DNA of 64,000 bases from Sulfuriferula sp. AH1 (lineage in GTDB: Bacteria > Pseudomonadota > Gammaproteobacteria > Burkholderiales > Sulfuriferulaceae). Positions 55,615-63,790 of this stretch are shown here, one piece after another. The notes beneath the pieces were generated by a model, which did not search any database, was not told the DNA's origin, and saw nothing but the letters and a program-made list of their open reading frames with translations. The DNA lies in the NCBI RefSeq assembly GCF_002162035.1, contig NZ_CP021138.1:1426001-1490000 (forward strand), in the 5' to 3' direction. A program made the position numbers and the translations under genes. Numbering within the stretch: the first letter of the stretch is position 1; each line of letters begins with the position of its first letter.

Positions 55615-56969
55615 AAATCGCGCAGACAGGTTACCGCATCCTGCAAGCGTTCAACCCCGATCACCTCCATGCCGGCAATTACCTGCCGCGGTTTATTGGC
55701 ATTAGGTACGATAGCCCGCGTAAAACCCAGCTTGGCCGCTTCTTTCAAGCGTTCCTGACCGCGTTGTACCGGTCGGATTTCTCCCGCCAGACCAACTTCG
55801 CCAAACACCACAACTTTATCCGGTATCGCCTTGTTTTTGAAAGAGGATACTATCGCCAGCAATAGCGGCAAATCAGCAGCCGGCTCGTTGATGCGCACGC
55901 CGCCGACCGCATTGATGAACACATCCTGATCGTAGCAGGCCAGGCCCGCATGGCGGTGCAGCACCGCCAACAACATCGCCAGACGGTTCTGTTCCAGCCC
56001 TACCGATAAGCGACGAGGATTCGGGGATGGCGAAGATTCAACCAGTGCCTGTATTTCCACCAATAGCGGGCGTGTTCCTTCTTGTGTCACCATCACACAG
56101 GAACCGGGTACATCGGCGCGATGTCCGGACAGAAATATCGCGGACGGATTGGATACGCCTTTCAGCCCCTTATCCGTCATCGCAAACACACCCAGTTCAT
56201 TGACCGCGCCGAAACGATTCTTGAATGCACGTACCAGACGGAAAGTGGAGCTGGTATCGCCTTCAAAATACAGCACTGTATCCACGATATGCTCCAGCAC
56301 ACGCGGCCCTGCCAATGCACCTTCTTTGGTCACATGCCCGACCAGAAAAATCACGGTTCCGGATTGTTTGGCAAAGCGGGTCAATTGCGCGGCGCACTCC
56401 CGCACTTGTGCGACCGATCCTGGTGCAGATTGCAATCCTTCCGAATAAATTGTCTGGATGGAATCAATTACCGCAATAAATGGCTGATGCTCCTGCAATG
56501 TCGCCAGGATCTTTTCCAACTGTATTTCGGCCAGCAATTGCAGATTATCCGCATCCAGCTGCAAACGATGCGCCCGCAAGGCAATCTGGCGAGCGGATTC
56601 CTCGCCACTGACATACAGCGTCTTATGCGTTTCACTCATCGCCGTCAATGCCTGCAATAACAGCGTGGATTTGCCGACCCCGGGATCTCCGCCGATCAAT
56701 ACCACACCCCCTTTCACCACACCGCCGCCTAACACGCGATCCAGTTCGGATATGCTCGTTTCCACCCTTTCATCTTCTACTGCCTCGACACTGGCCAGGC
56801 TCTGAATCTGACTTACCACCGACAAGGCGCTATAGCGGGGAGGCGCAACCAGTTCCGTCACGGTTTCAACCAGCGTATTCCAGGCGCTGCAATGCGAACA
56901 TTGCCCTTGCCATTTACTCGATGATCCGCCGCATTCGGTACAGGTATAAAGGATTTTTGGTTTAGCCAT
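55611..56969 (-). CDS. radA: DNA repair protein RadA (Sms)
   Basis: A 452-residue RadA: zinc finger (CTECGGSSSKWQGQCSHC) at 10-30, RecA-like core with Walker A GGDPGVGKSTLLLQ and Walker B FIAVIDSIQTIYSE, the RadA-specific FKNRFGAVNELGVF, and a Lon-protease-like C-terminal domain (AVGGVRINEPAADLPLLLAI). It drives branch migration in recombination. Its 3' end overlaps the convergent helicase gene by 4 bases. Confidence 0.96.
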   Translation of the reverse strand: MAKPKILYTCTECGGSSSKWQGQCSHCSAWNTLVETVTELVAPPRYSALSVVSQIQSLASVEAVEDERVETSISELDRVLGGGVVKGGVVLIGGDPGVGKSTLLLQALTAMSETHKTLYVSGEESARQIALRAHRLQLDADNLQLLAEIQLEKILATLQEHQPFIAVIDSIQTIYSEGLQSAPGSVAQVRECAAQLTRFAKQSGTVIFLVGHVTKEGALAGPRVLEHIVDTVLYFEGDTSSTFRLVRAFKNRFGAVNELGVFAMTDKGLKGVSNPSAIFLSGHRADVPGSCVMVTQEGTRPLLVEIQALVESSPSPNPRRLSVGLEQNRLAMLLAVLHRHAGLACYDQDVFINAVGGVRINEPAADLPLLLAIVSSFKNKAIPDKVVVFGEVGLAGEIRPVQRGQERLKEAAKLGFTRAIVPNANKPRQVIAGMEVIGVERLQDAVTCLRDF

Positions 56970-57093
56970 CTGATTTAGAAAGGTAAATTAAGCAAGTGAT
57001 TTGGCTGAAACGGTGTTGCTAGACACCGGTCATTAAGCTATGCTTGTTCGGCAGTTATTTTTATACAACAAAAAACAAGGACACAACACCATC

Positions 57094-57486
57094 ATGGGTA
57101 ACAAAATCAAAGTCGCTATTCTGGGTCTGGGTACAGTTGGAGAAATCTTCTCTGAAAATTTTCTCGAAAAAATTCAAAGACAACATATTAACGTAGAGAT
57201 TGTGGCGGTAGCCACCCGTCATCCGGACTCGCCTGTTGCATTAGGTTTTGCTCACAGCAATGTTCCGGTTTTCGATAACGCATTAAAAGTCATAGAGCTA
57301 GGTGAAAAAGTCGACATCATCTTTGACCTGACCGGCAATATCGAATTGCGCAAGGAGCTGCGCAACCAGCTGCAAGCCACCAATAATCGCCACACCGTTA
57401 TTGCACCCGAAATCTTCGCACAACTGCTGTGGAATTTCTTTGGAGAAGATAGCGATTTGCCGCAAAGCAAACAGACAGGATACTAA
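57094..57486 (+). CDS. stand-alone NAD(P)-binding Rossmann protein
   Basis: A 130-residue protein with the first half of an oxidoreductase: VAILGLGTVGEIFSENFLEK is a G-x-G-x-x-G dinucleotide loop as in homoserine and aspartate dehydrogenases, VEIVAVATRHPDSPVAL is strand 2, and VDIIFDLTGNIELRKELRNQ follows. There is no catalytic domain. I start it at 57094 (MGNKIKVAIL) with CAAGGA upstream. It may be a regulator that senses NAD(P)(H), or a domain left from a larger enzyme. Confidence 0.75.
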   Translation: MGNKIKVAILGLGTVGEIFSENFLEKIQRQHINVEIVAVATRHPDSPVALGFAHSNVPVFDNALKVIELGEKVDIIFDLTGNIELRKELRNQLQATNNRHTVIAPEIFAQLLWNFFGEDSDLPQSKQTGY

Positions 57487-57508
57487 AAGCGCTTCGCAGG
57501 CCACCGCC

Positions 57509-57538
57509 GTGGGGATTTATGCATATCTGAGTCCCCAC
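57509..57538. terminator. hairpin between convergent genes
   Basis: GTGGGGA (57509-57515) pairs with TCCCCAC (57532-57538) across a 16-base loop, midway between the Rossmann gene and trpS, which end toward each other. No T-run is seen on either strand, so it is at best a weak bidirectional terminator. Confidence 0.35.
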
Positions 57539-57574
57539 CGAAACCCCGATACCGACGCATTAAACAATTCAATC

Positions 57575-58777
57575 TCAGTCGTAGCGTAGTCTCATCGCCT
57601 CTCGTACGTCACGCATCGTATCACGGGCATATTCCCTGGCCTTCTCACAACCGTCTGCAATCAGATTGCGTACGAGCGATGGACTTTCCATGTACATTTT
57701 AGCGCGTTCCCGCATCGGCTCCTGTTCTTTCAGCACACCATCGATCACAGGCTGTTTGCATTCCACACAACCAATCCCGGCACTTACGCAGCCATTTTGT
57801 ACCCAGGCCCGCGTGCCTTCATCGGAATAAATCTGATGCAAAGGCCATACCGGACATTTTTCCGGCGTACCGGGATCCATTCTGCGCACACGGGCCGGAT
57901 CAGTGGGCATGGTGCGTATCTTCCGGGTGACACTCTCGGCGTCTTCACGCAAGGTGATGGTGTTATGGTAAGACTTGGACATTTTCTGACCGTCCAGTCC
58001 GGGCATTCTGGATGCAACCGTCAACAGTGCCTGCGGTTCAGCAAGAATAACTTTGCCACCGCCTTCCAGATAACCAAACAGGCGTTCGCGGTCGCCCAAT
58101 GAAAGATTTTGTTGCTCGTTAATCAACGCATGCCCCGCTTCCAGCGCGGTATCGTCCCCTTGCTCCTGATAACGCGTGCGCAACTCTTCATACAAGCGCG
58201 CTTTCTTGCTGCCCATTTTCTTGATGGCGGCCTCCGCCTTTTGTTCGAAGCCGGGCTCGCGACCGTATAAATGATTAAACCGCCGCGCCATCTCGCGCGT
58301 AAATTCGACATGGGGTATCTGATCTTCCCCCACAGGCACCTGATTCGCACGATAGATCAGAATATCCGCACTTTGCAACAATGGATATCCCAGAAAACCG
58401 TAAGTCGAAAGGTCCTTTTCGGTTATTTTTTCCTGCTGATCCTTGTAGGTAGGGATACGCTCCAGCCAGCCCAACGGGGTAATCATCGATAACAGCAAAT
58501 GCAATTCGGCATGTTCCGGCACTTGCGACTGGATAAACAGGGTAGCCTGATTGGGATCCACCCCAGCTGCCAGCCAGTCGATCACCATTTCCCACACATT
58601 ATTCTGAATGATTTCGGGGCTATCGTAATGCGTAGTCAATGCATGCCAGTCAGCAACGAAGAATAGGCACTCATGCTCATGCTGGAGTTTGATCCAGTTC
58701 TTCAATACACCATGGTAATGGCCCAAATGCAGCCCCCCTGTCGGGCGCATACCCGATAAAACTCTATTTGCGTACAT
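57575..58777 (-). CDS. trpS: tryptophanyl-tRNA synthetase
   Basis: A 400-residue class I synthetase charging tRNA-Trp. The HIGH motif is GLHLGHYHG (with GMRPTG before it), the KMSKS motif is GQKMSKSYHN, and VEFTREMARRFNHLYG lies between. It is about 65 residues longer than E. coli TrpS because of an insertion after KMSKS (RRMDPGTPEKCPVWPLHQIY and VGCVECKQPVIDGVL-like segment, with Cys pairs), a form common in betaproteobacteria. It follows the site-2 protease gene by 6 bases. Confidence 0.95.
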   Translation of the reverse strand: MYANRVLSGMRPTGGLHLGHYHGVLKNWIKLQHEHECLFFVADWHALTTHYDSPEIIQNNVWEMVIDWLAAGVDPNQATLFIQSQVPEHAELHLLLSMITPLGWLERIPTYKDQQEKITEKDLSTYGFLGYPLLQSADILIYRANQVPVGEDQIPHVEFTREMARRFNHLYGREPGFEQKAEAAIKKMGSKKARLYEELRTRYQEQGDDTALEAGHALINEQQNLSLGDRERLFGYLEGGGKVILAEPQALLTVASRMPGLDGQKMSKSYHNTITLREDAESVTRKIRTMPTDPARVRRMDPGTPEKCPVWPLHQIYSDEGTRAWVQNGCVSAGIGCVECKQPVIDGVLKEQEPMRERAKMYMESPSLVRNLIADGCEKAREYARDTMRDVREAMRLRYD

Positions 58778-58783
58778 AATTAT

Positions 58784-59485
58784 TTAACTTGTAATGATTC
58801 CAATAAGAGTAACCAAATCGCCATGTGACAACCCGGAGAAATTGCTGGTGAACATGAGAATTAACGCAAGCAGCGGACTCAGTATCAATCCCAGCCATCC
58901 GATGAACATCAAAGCCAGCAAAATATAAAAACCATAAGGCTCGATCTGGGCATAACGATAAGCATATCGATTAGGCAGCAAACTAAGCGCAATTCGTCCA
59001 CCATCCAGCGGCGGCAATGGCAACAGGTTCAATGCCATCAGGATCGCATTGATAAATATTCCTGCTGCTCCCATAAGTGCCATAGGCTGGGTATAGTTAT
59101 CGCCCATACTGATGCCGAGCTTGATAATCAGCGCCCAGAAAACCGCCATGATCAGATTGGCAGCAGGTCCCGCCAGTGCCACCCAAAGCATATTGCGTTT
59201 GGGATGATGCAATGCGCCAAAATTGACCGGCACAGGCTTTGCCCAACCAAATAAAATAAAACCGCCGCCCAACAATTTACTCATTAACAAAATCGACAAC
59301 GGCACCAGTATCGTGCCTACCAGGTCGATGTGCTTCAATGGGTTCAAGGTCACCCTGCCCAGCATCCACGCGGTCTTATCGCCGAAATATTTGGCTACAT
59401 AGCCATGCGCTGCTTCATGCAGCGTAATCGCAAAAATGACGGGGATCGCCCAAACAGTAATTTTTTGTATCAGGTTGAGTTCCAT
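58784..59485 (-). CDS. site-2 protease family protein (peptidase M50)
   Basis: A 233-residue membrane metalloprotease with five to six helices. Zinc-binding HEAAH is in FAITLHEAAHGYVAKYFG (helix 1), and the second motif NLLPLPPLDGG with the conserved Asp ligand lies in a later helix. Related M50 proteins cut membrane-bound anti-sigma factors or signal-peptide remnants; this short form without PDZ domains has no known target. It ends 6 bases before trpS and abuts yciO. Confidence 0.93.
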   Translation of the reverse strand: MELNLIQKITVWAIPVIFAITLHEAAHGYVAKYFGDKTAWMLGRVTLNPLKHIDLVGTILVPLSILLMSKLLGGGFILFGWAKPVPVNFGALHHPKRNMLWVALAGPAANLIMAVFWALIIKLGISMGDNYTQPMALMGAAGIFINAILMALNLLPLPPLDGGRIALSLLPNRYAYRYAQIEPYGFYILLALMFIGWLGLILSPLLALILMFTSNFSGLSHGDLVTLIGIITS

Positions 59486-60112
59486 TTAATCCAATCCAAA
59501 AGGTGCTAAATCACCGCATCCGGCTCGCAACAATTGCGGCTCGCCGTGGCTTAAATCTATGACAGTAGTCGGCTCGATACCACAAGCACCCGCATCCAGA
59601 ATTAAATCCAGCTGATGTTCGAGTTGATCGCGAATGTTATCGGCTTCATGCATAGGCATGGTTTCGCCTGGCAAAATCAGCGTCATCGTCAACAAAGGCT
59701 CATCCAGTTCAACCAATAACGCCTGGGTAATCGGATGATCGGGTACACGCAGGCCTATTGTATTACGTTTGGGATGCTGCAAGCGCTTAGGCACTTCACG
59801 GGTAGCTTCAAGGATGAAGGTATAACTGCCTGGCGTATTGGCTTTAAGCAGACGAAACTGCTGATTATCTACCCTTGCATATACCGCAATCTCGGATAAG
59901 TCACGACACATCAAGGTAAAATGATGCTTGTCATCCACGCCGCGCAATGCGCGAATCCTATCCTGCGCATGCTTGTCTCCCAAATGGCAGGCAATTGCAT
60001 AACTGGAATCCGTCGGCAACGCGATCACGCCGCCATCGCGCAGGATAGCAACCGCCTGCTTGATTAAACGCGGTTGAGGGTTATCCGGGTGAAGTGTAAA
60101 AAACTGCGCCAT
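59486..60112 (-). CDS. yciO: YciO family Sua5/YrdC-domain protein
   Basis: A 208-residue YrdC-fold protein close to E. coli YciO: QFFTLHPDNPQPRLIKQAVA, GGVIALPTDSSYAIACHLGD, HFTLMCRDLSEIAVYARVDN, and GSYTFILEATREVPKRLQHP. Family proteins bind ATP and bicarbonate/threonine to make threonylcarbamoyl-AMP for tRNA t6A; YciO is less active than TsaC and its role is unsettled. It overlaps rnm by 1 base, the same neighbour as in E. coli. Confidence 0.93.
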   Translation of the reverse strand: MAQFFTLHPDNPQPRLIKQAVAILRDGGVIALPTDSSYAIACHLGDKHAQDRIRALRGVDDKHHFTLMCRDLSEIAVYARVDNQQFRLLKANTPGSYTFILEATREVPKRLQHPKRNTIGLRVPDHPITQALLVELDEPLLTMTLILPGETMPMHEADNIRDQLEHQLDLILDAGACGIEPTTVIDLSHGEPQLLRAGCGDLAPFGLD

Positions 60113-60957
60113 TATTCACAATTCCAGTTTTGCCAAATCGGCGTGCACATCGTCGGCAACGGTGGCAACCGCCCAATATCGCGATATCCTTCCCCCGGCG
60201 CATGGAAATCCGATCCCCGCGAACTCAACAAACCGAACTTCTGTGCCAAATTGGCAAAATGCGGGTATTGTTCAGGCGTATGACTGCCGGTAACCACTTC
60301 TATGCCTTCGCCGCCCACTGACTTGAAGACTTCCAGCAATTCATGCATTTTACCGCTGCCCATCTGATAACGACCGGGATGCGCGAGCACGGCTTGTCCG
60401 CCGCTGGCGCGTATCCAGCTGACCGCATCGACAATATCGGCCCATTGATGGGATACGTAGCCCGGCTTGCCTTTAACCAGGTATTTTTTAAATACCGTAC
60501 GTACGTCTTTGACCAAACCTCGCGCCACCATGTAACGAGCGAAATGCATGCGCCCGATCAGGTTCGGATTCTCCGCATGCTGATAGGCACCCGCCAGGCT
60601 GTCAGGAATCCCTGCTTTGGCAAGCTGCTCGGCCATTCGAATGGCGCGCTCACCCCGCCCGGTACGAATGGCTGCCAATCCGGCTACGAGTTCAGGATGA
60701 TCGGGATCGATATTCAATCCGACGATGTGCAAGGTATGCGTACCCCAGCTCACCGAAATCTCAACACCATTAATTAGACGCACGCCCAATTCATTTGCTG
60801 CCATCCGCGCTTGCGGCAGACCAGCCACATCGTCATGATCTGTCAGCGCCAGCACCGTCACCCCTTGACCGGCGGCGCGAGCGACCAAATCGACGGGCGG
60901 CAACATGCCATCGGATACGTTAGAATGGCAGTGCAAATCAATATTTTGCGCGGACAT
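60112..60957 (-). CDS. rnm: PHP-domain RNase AM / 3',5'-nucleoside bisphosphate phosphatase
   Basis: A 281-residue PHP-family phosphoesterase (YciV/TrpH). Metal ligands are in IDLHCHSNVSDGMLPP, VLALTDHDDVAGLP, LINGVEISVSWGTHTLHIVG, and SRGSDFHAPGEG. E. coli RNase AM trims 5' ends of RNAs including rRNA and also acts on pAp-type nucleotides. First gene of a minus-strand unit rnm-yciO-M50-trpS; 74 bases separate it from the divergent gene. Confidence 0.93.
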   Translation of the reverse strand: MSAQNIDLHCHSNVSDGMLPPVDLVARAAGQGVTVLALTDHDDVAGLPQARMAANELGVRLINGVEISVSWGTHTLHIVGLNIDPDHPELVAGLAAIRTGRGERAIRMAEQLAKAGIPDSLAGAYQHAENPNLIGRMHFARYMVARGLVKDVRTVFKKYLVKGKPGYVSHQWADIVDAVSWIRASGGQAVLAHPGRYQMGSGKMHELLEVFKSVGGEGIEVVTGSHTPEQYPHFANLAQKFGLLSSRGSDFHAPGEGYRDIGRLPPLPTMCTPIWQNWNCE

Positions 60958-61031
60958 AATTTGTTTACTTGTGGACTAAGGGCAAATCATAGCAAAATAC
61001 AAGCTCACTCACTATCTCAGTATTATAGAAT

Positions 61032-61751
61032 ATGGCAATTCCAGCAGAAATTCGTACGACCTTCGAAGAAGCCAACCGTATCGTACAACAAACTTTCCAG
61101 GAATCGGGCATACAATCAGGTTCACAGGTTACACCCGATCAGTTAGGAGAAGCGATTAGCCAGTTTTTGTTCGTATTTGATAAACTCGATAACGAACATG
61201 GCGAGAGTGGGCCGATCTTGTTCGACGATGTCAATCAGCTCGGTGACCACGCAATCGGTTTTTTGATGGACTTAGCCTATTGGGCAGAGCGCCTGCGTCT
61301 GCCTAAATCTAAAATGGACATTGAAAAAACCGCTTTGGGTGTAGCGCACTGGATTATTCGTCATGAAGGCGAACTGCGCACGCTGGAACCCCTGGTCAAC
61401 AGTCTCGCAGCCAGCGCCAATTTGACACAGGATCCTGCTACGCTCAAAGCGCTCGTTCAAGTGATTGGCGACATCATCGAACATGCAGCACCAGGCATTA
61501 AATCTGATTTGGAAAAACACGACGCTACCCGCCCATGGCGTATCCTGAATTTTAATTATGCCATCGTAGCTACCCGCACCCAGGACACAGAGCTAATGAG
61601 CAAAGCATTTGATACTCTGGGCCACAATCTGCCGGAAGACTGCCCTGCATTTTTTGAACAGGGCCTGCAACAGGCGCAAAAAGAATCCTACAGCCCAGCC
61701 GTGCGCGAAATGCTGCAGGAACACTTTAATCGCTGGGCGACGAGACATTAA
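61032..61751 (+). CDS. conserved hypothetical protein upstream of yciB
   Basis: A 239-residue soluble, mostly helical protein I cannot name. Notable segments are MAIPAEIRTTFEEANRIVQQ, VFDKLDNEHGESGPILFDDV, ALGVAHWIIRHEGELRTLEP and PWRILNFNYAIVATRTQDTE. I see no catalytic motif, signal peptide or membrane helix. It is followed by yciB after 3 bases and lies divergent from rnm, so it may be a member of the envelope/RNA gene group found here. Confidence 0.75.
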   Translation: MAIPAEIRTTFEEANRIVQQTFQESGIQSGSQVTPDQLGEAISQFLFVFDKLDNEHGESGPILFDDVNQLGDHAIGFLMDLAYWAERLRLPKSKMDIEKTALGVAHWIIRHEGELRTLEPLVNSLAASANLTQDPATLKALVQVIGDIIEHAAPGIKSDLEKHDATRPWRILNFNYAIVATRTQDTELMSKAFDTLGHNLPEDCPAFFEQGLQQAQKESYSPAVREMLQEHFNRWATRH

Positions 61752-61754
61752 GCC

Positions 61755-62291
61755 ATGAAATACTTATTCGATTTCTTTCCTATTCTGCTATTTTTTATTG
61801 CCTATAAGTTTGGTGGCATCTATGTCGCCACCAGCGTCGGCATCGCCGCAAGCTTTGTTCAGATCGGCTGGCTGCTGCTGCGCGGTAAAAAAGTAGACAC
61901 GATGATGTGGCTAAGCCTGGCGATAATTGTCGTCTTTGGTGGCGCAACTTTATTATTTCATGACGAAACCTTTATCAAGTGGAAACCGACAGTCCTGTAC
62001 TGGATGTTTGCATTAGGCCTGCTGGTCAGCTCGGTACTTTTCAAGAAAAACGTCATTCGCACCATGATGGGCGAGCAAATCACTCTCCCGGAACCTGTCT
62101 GGCGCAATCTTAATCTGAGCTGGGTGCTCTTTTTTATAGTAATGGGTCTTGCAAACCTCTATGTTGCCTTCACCTTCAATACGGATACTTGGGTGAATTT
62201 CAAATTATTCGGCAGCACTGCTATGATGTTCCTGTTTATCATCGGACAAGGCATCGTACTCAATAAATATGTGGATGACAAAAAACCATGA
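61755..62291 (+). CDS. yciB: intracellular septation protein A (YciB)
   Basis: A 178-residue inner-membrane protein with five helices: [80 protein letters not shown] and [20 protein letters not shown]. The start D-F-F-P-I-L-L-F-F and F-I-K-W-K-P-T are YciB (IspZ) signatures. YciB interacts with cell-elongation and division proteins and affects envelope integrity. yciI overlaps its end by 4 bases. Confidence 0.95.
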   Translation: MKYLFDFFPILLFFIAYKFGGIYVATSVGIAASFVQIGWLLLRGKKVDTMMWLSLAIIVVFGGATLLFHDETFIKWKPTVLYWMFALGLLVSSVLFKKNVIRTMMGEQITLPEPVWRNLNLSWVLFFIVMGLANLYVAFTFNTDTWVNFKLFGSTAMMFLFIIGQGIVLNKYVDDKKP

Positions 62292-62596
62292 GTAACTGGT
62301 ATGCCATTATTGGAGAAGATGTGCCAGGTAGCCTGGAAAAACGCATGAACGCGCGTCCAGGCCATATCTCCCGGCTGCAAATCCTGCAAGATCAGGGCAG
62401 ATTGCTTGTTGCCGGCCCCTTTCCCGCAATAGACAGCATGGATCCAGGTCCGGCAGGATTCAGCGGCAGCCTGATCATCGCAGAGTTCGATTCTCTTGCA
62501 GCTGCACAAGCATGGGCTGATACTGACCCTTATATAAGCGCGGGCGTCTATGCAAGCGTCACAGTTAAACCATACAAGAAAGTCCTTCCCGCATGA
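62288..62596 (+). CDS. yciI: YciI-like protein
   Basis: A 102-residue YciI (dimeric alpha-beta barrel) protein: [60 protein letters not shown], and [20 protein letters not shown]. The conserved R-x-x-H and D-P-Y of the family are seen (P-G-H, T-D-P-Y). Function is not established; the fold suggests binding of a small ligand. It overlaps bolA by 4 bases. Confidence 0.93.
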   Translation: MSNWYAIIGEDVPGSLEKRMNARPGHISRLQILQDQGRLLVAGPFPAIDSMDPGPAGFSGSLIIAEFDSLAAAQAWADTDPYISAGVYASVTVKPYKKVLPA

Positions 62597-62856
62597 ATAC
62601 TGTGGAACTAATGCAGGAAAAACTAGCCATACTGCAACCAAGCCTGCTGGAAATCGAAGACGAAAGCGCACAACACGCCGGCCATGCTGGTGCCAAAAGC
62701 GGCGGCGGACATTACCGCTTACACATCGTCTCCCAGGCTTTTGCACAACAAAATACTTTAGCGCGTCATCGCTTGGTATATGCAACACTGGGCAATTTAA
62801 TGCAAAATAAAATTCACGCGCTAAGCATCACAGCGTATAGCCCTGAAGAAATTTAA
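62593..62856 (+). CDS. bolA: BolA family protein
   Basis: An 87-residue Bol[41 protein letters not shown], and [20 protein letters not shown] with R-H-R-L-V-Y, the hallmark of the BolA branch rather than IbaG. BolA binds [2Fe-2S] with monothiol glutaredoxins and affects cell shape and stress response. Here it lies between yciI and a PpiC-type lipoprotein, 22 bases before the latter. Confidence 0.93.
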   Translation: MNTVELMQEKLAILQPSLLEIEDESAQHAGHAGAKSGGGHYRLHIVSQAFAQQNTLARHRLVYATLGNLMQNKIHALSITAYSPEEI

Positions 62857-62878
62857 TAACTCACCCAAAGGAAGACAA

Positions 62879-63712
62879 ATGCACTTAAAAAAAATAGCTA
62901 TCGCTACCGTTTGCGCACTTGGATTGACTGCGCTCACCGGTTGTAATGCTGCCGAAGATAATAAAACAGCAACCGCAAAAACTCCTGCAAGCACCAATTC
63001 CAAAGCATTTGCGGTCATCAATGGCGTTGCCATTCCTCAAGCGCAGTTCGACGTTCTCAAGCAGGACCGTGCCGCGCAAGGCCAGCCCATGAACGATCAG
63101 ACATCCGCCGCCTTACGCGACAGCCTGATCAATGCCGAGATCCTGGCTCAGGAAGCCAAGAAAAAAGGTCTGGACAAGGACCCAACCATTCAAACCCGTC
63201 TTGATTTAGCCAAAACCCAGATGTTGGCCCAAGCGTTCATTGCTGACTATGTCAAATCGCATCCGATTACCGAAGAAGCGATGAAAGCCGAATACGAACG
63301 TGTCAAAGGCATGATGGGCACCAAGGAATACGAAGTTCAACACATCCTCGTTGATAACGAAGCTGAAGCCAAAGACATCATCGCCCAGCTAGGCAAAAAA
63401 GCCAAATTTGAAGACTTGGCCAAGAAAAAATCCAAAGACTCCTCAGCAGCGAACGGCGGAAAATTGGGTTGGGTTGCTCCGGGCAATCTGGTTAAGGAAT
63501 TCTCCGATGCCATGGTACAGCTGAAAAAAGGCGAATATACAAAAACGCCAGTCCATACCAAATTCGGTTGGCACATTATCCGTGTCGATGATATCCGCGA
63601 TCTGAAACTGCCACCTTACGATCAAATTAAAGATCAGTTGCGTACCGATATGGAACAGCAAGCAGTGAAAAAACTAGTTACAGATTTACGAGCAGGTGCT
63701 AAAGTAGAATAA
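62879..63712 (+). CDS. PpiC-type peptidyl-prolyl isomerase lipoprotein
   Basis: A 277-residue parvulin-type foldase. The lipoprotein signal peptide ends LTGC (KIAIATVCALGLTALTGCNA), so Cys-22 would carry lipid. The SurA-N-like arm (VINGVAIPQAQFDVLKQDRA) is followed by the PpiC domain at about 155-245 (KEYEVQHILVDNEAEAKDII, SKDSSAANGGKLGWVAPGNL, VHTKFGWHIIRVDDIRD). It folds proteins in the periplasm. A strong terminator follows at 63726. Confidence 0.94.
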   Translation: MHLKKIAIATVCALGLTALTGCNAAEDNKTATAKTPASTNSKAFAVINGVAIPQAQFDVLKQDRAAQGQPMNDQTSAALRDSLINAEILAQEAKKKGLDKDPTIQTRLDLAKTQMLAQAFIADYVKSHPITEEAMKAEYERVKGMMGTKEYEVQHILVDNEAEAKDIIAQLGKKAKFEDLAKKKSKDSSAANGGKLGWVAPGNLVKEFSDAMVQLKKGEYTKTPVHTKFGWHIIRVDDIRDLKLPPYDQIKDQLRTDMEQQAVKKLVTDLRAGAKVE

Positions 63713-63725
63713 TCAATGATGTAGC

Positions 63726-63764
63726 TCGCGCCTGATTCATCCAGTGATCAATCAGGCGCGATTT
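63726..63764 (+). terminator. terminator after the PpiC gene
   Basis: A perfect 12-base inverted repeat (TCGCGCCTGATT 63726-63737 / AATCAGGCGCGA 63750-63761) with a 12-base loop and a short T-run (TTT) after it, 14 bases past the stop. It is the strongest hairpin in the window and separates hfq from the gene before it. Confidence 0.8.
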
Positions 63765-63790
63765 ATCCCGACTTAAGTGGATGACTAAAA

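Noticed and set aside
56082-56660. 192-residue frame on the plus strand
   Set aside because: Antisense to the well-supported radA gene, without a ribosome site.
62159-62788. 209-residue frame on the minus strand
   Set aside because: Antisense to yciB, yciI and bolA, all of which have strong family matches.
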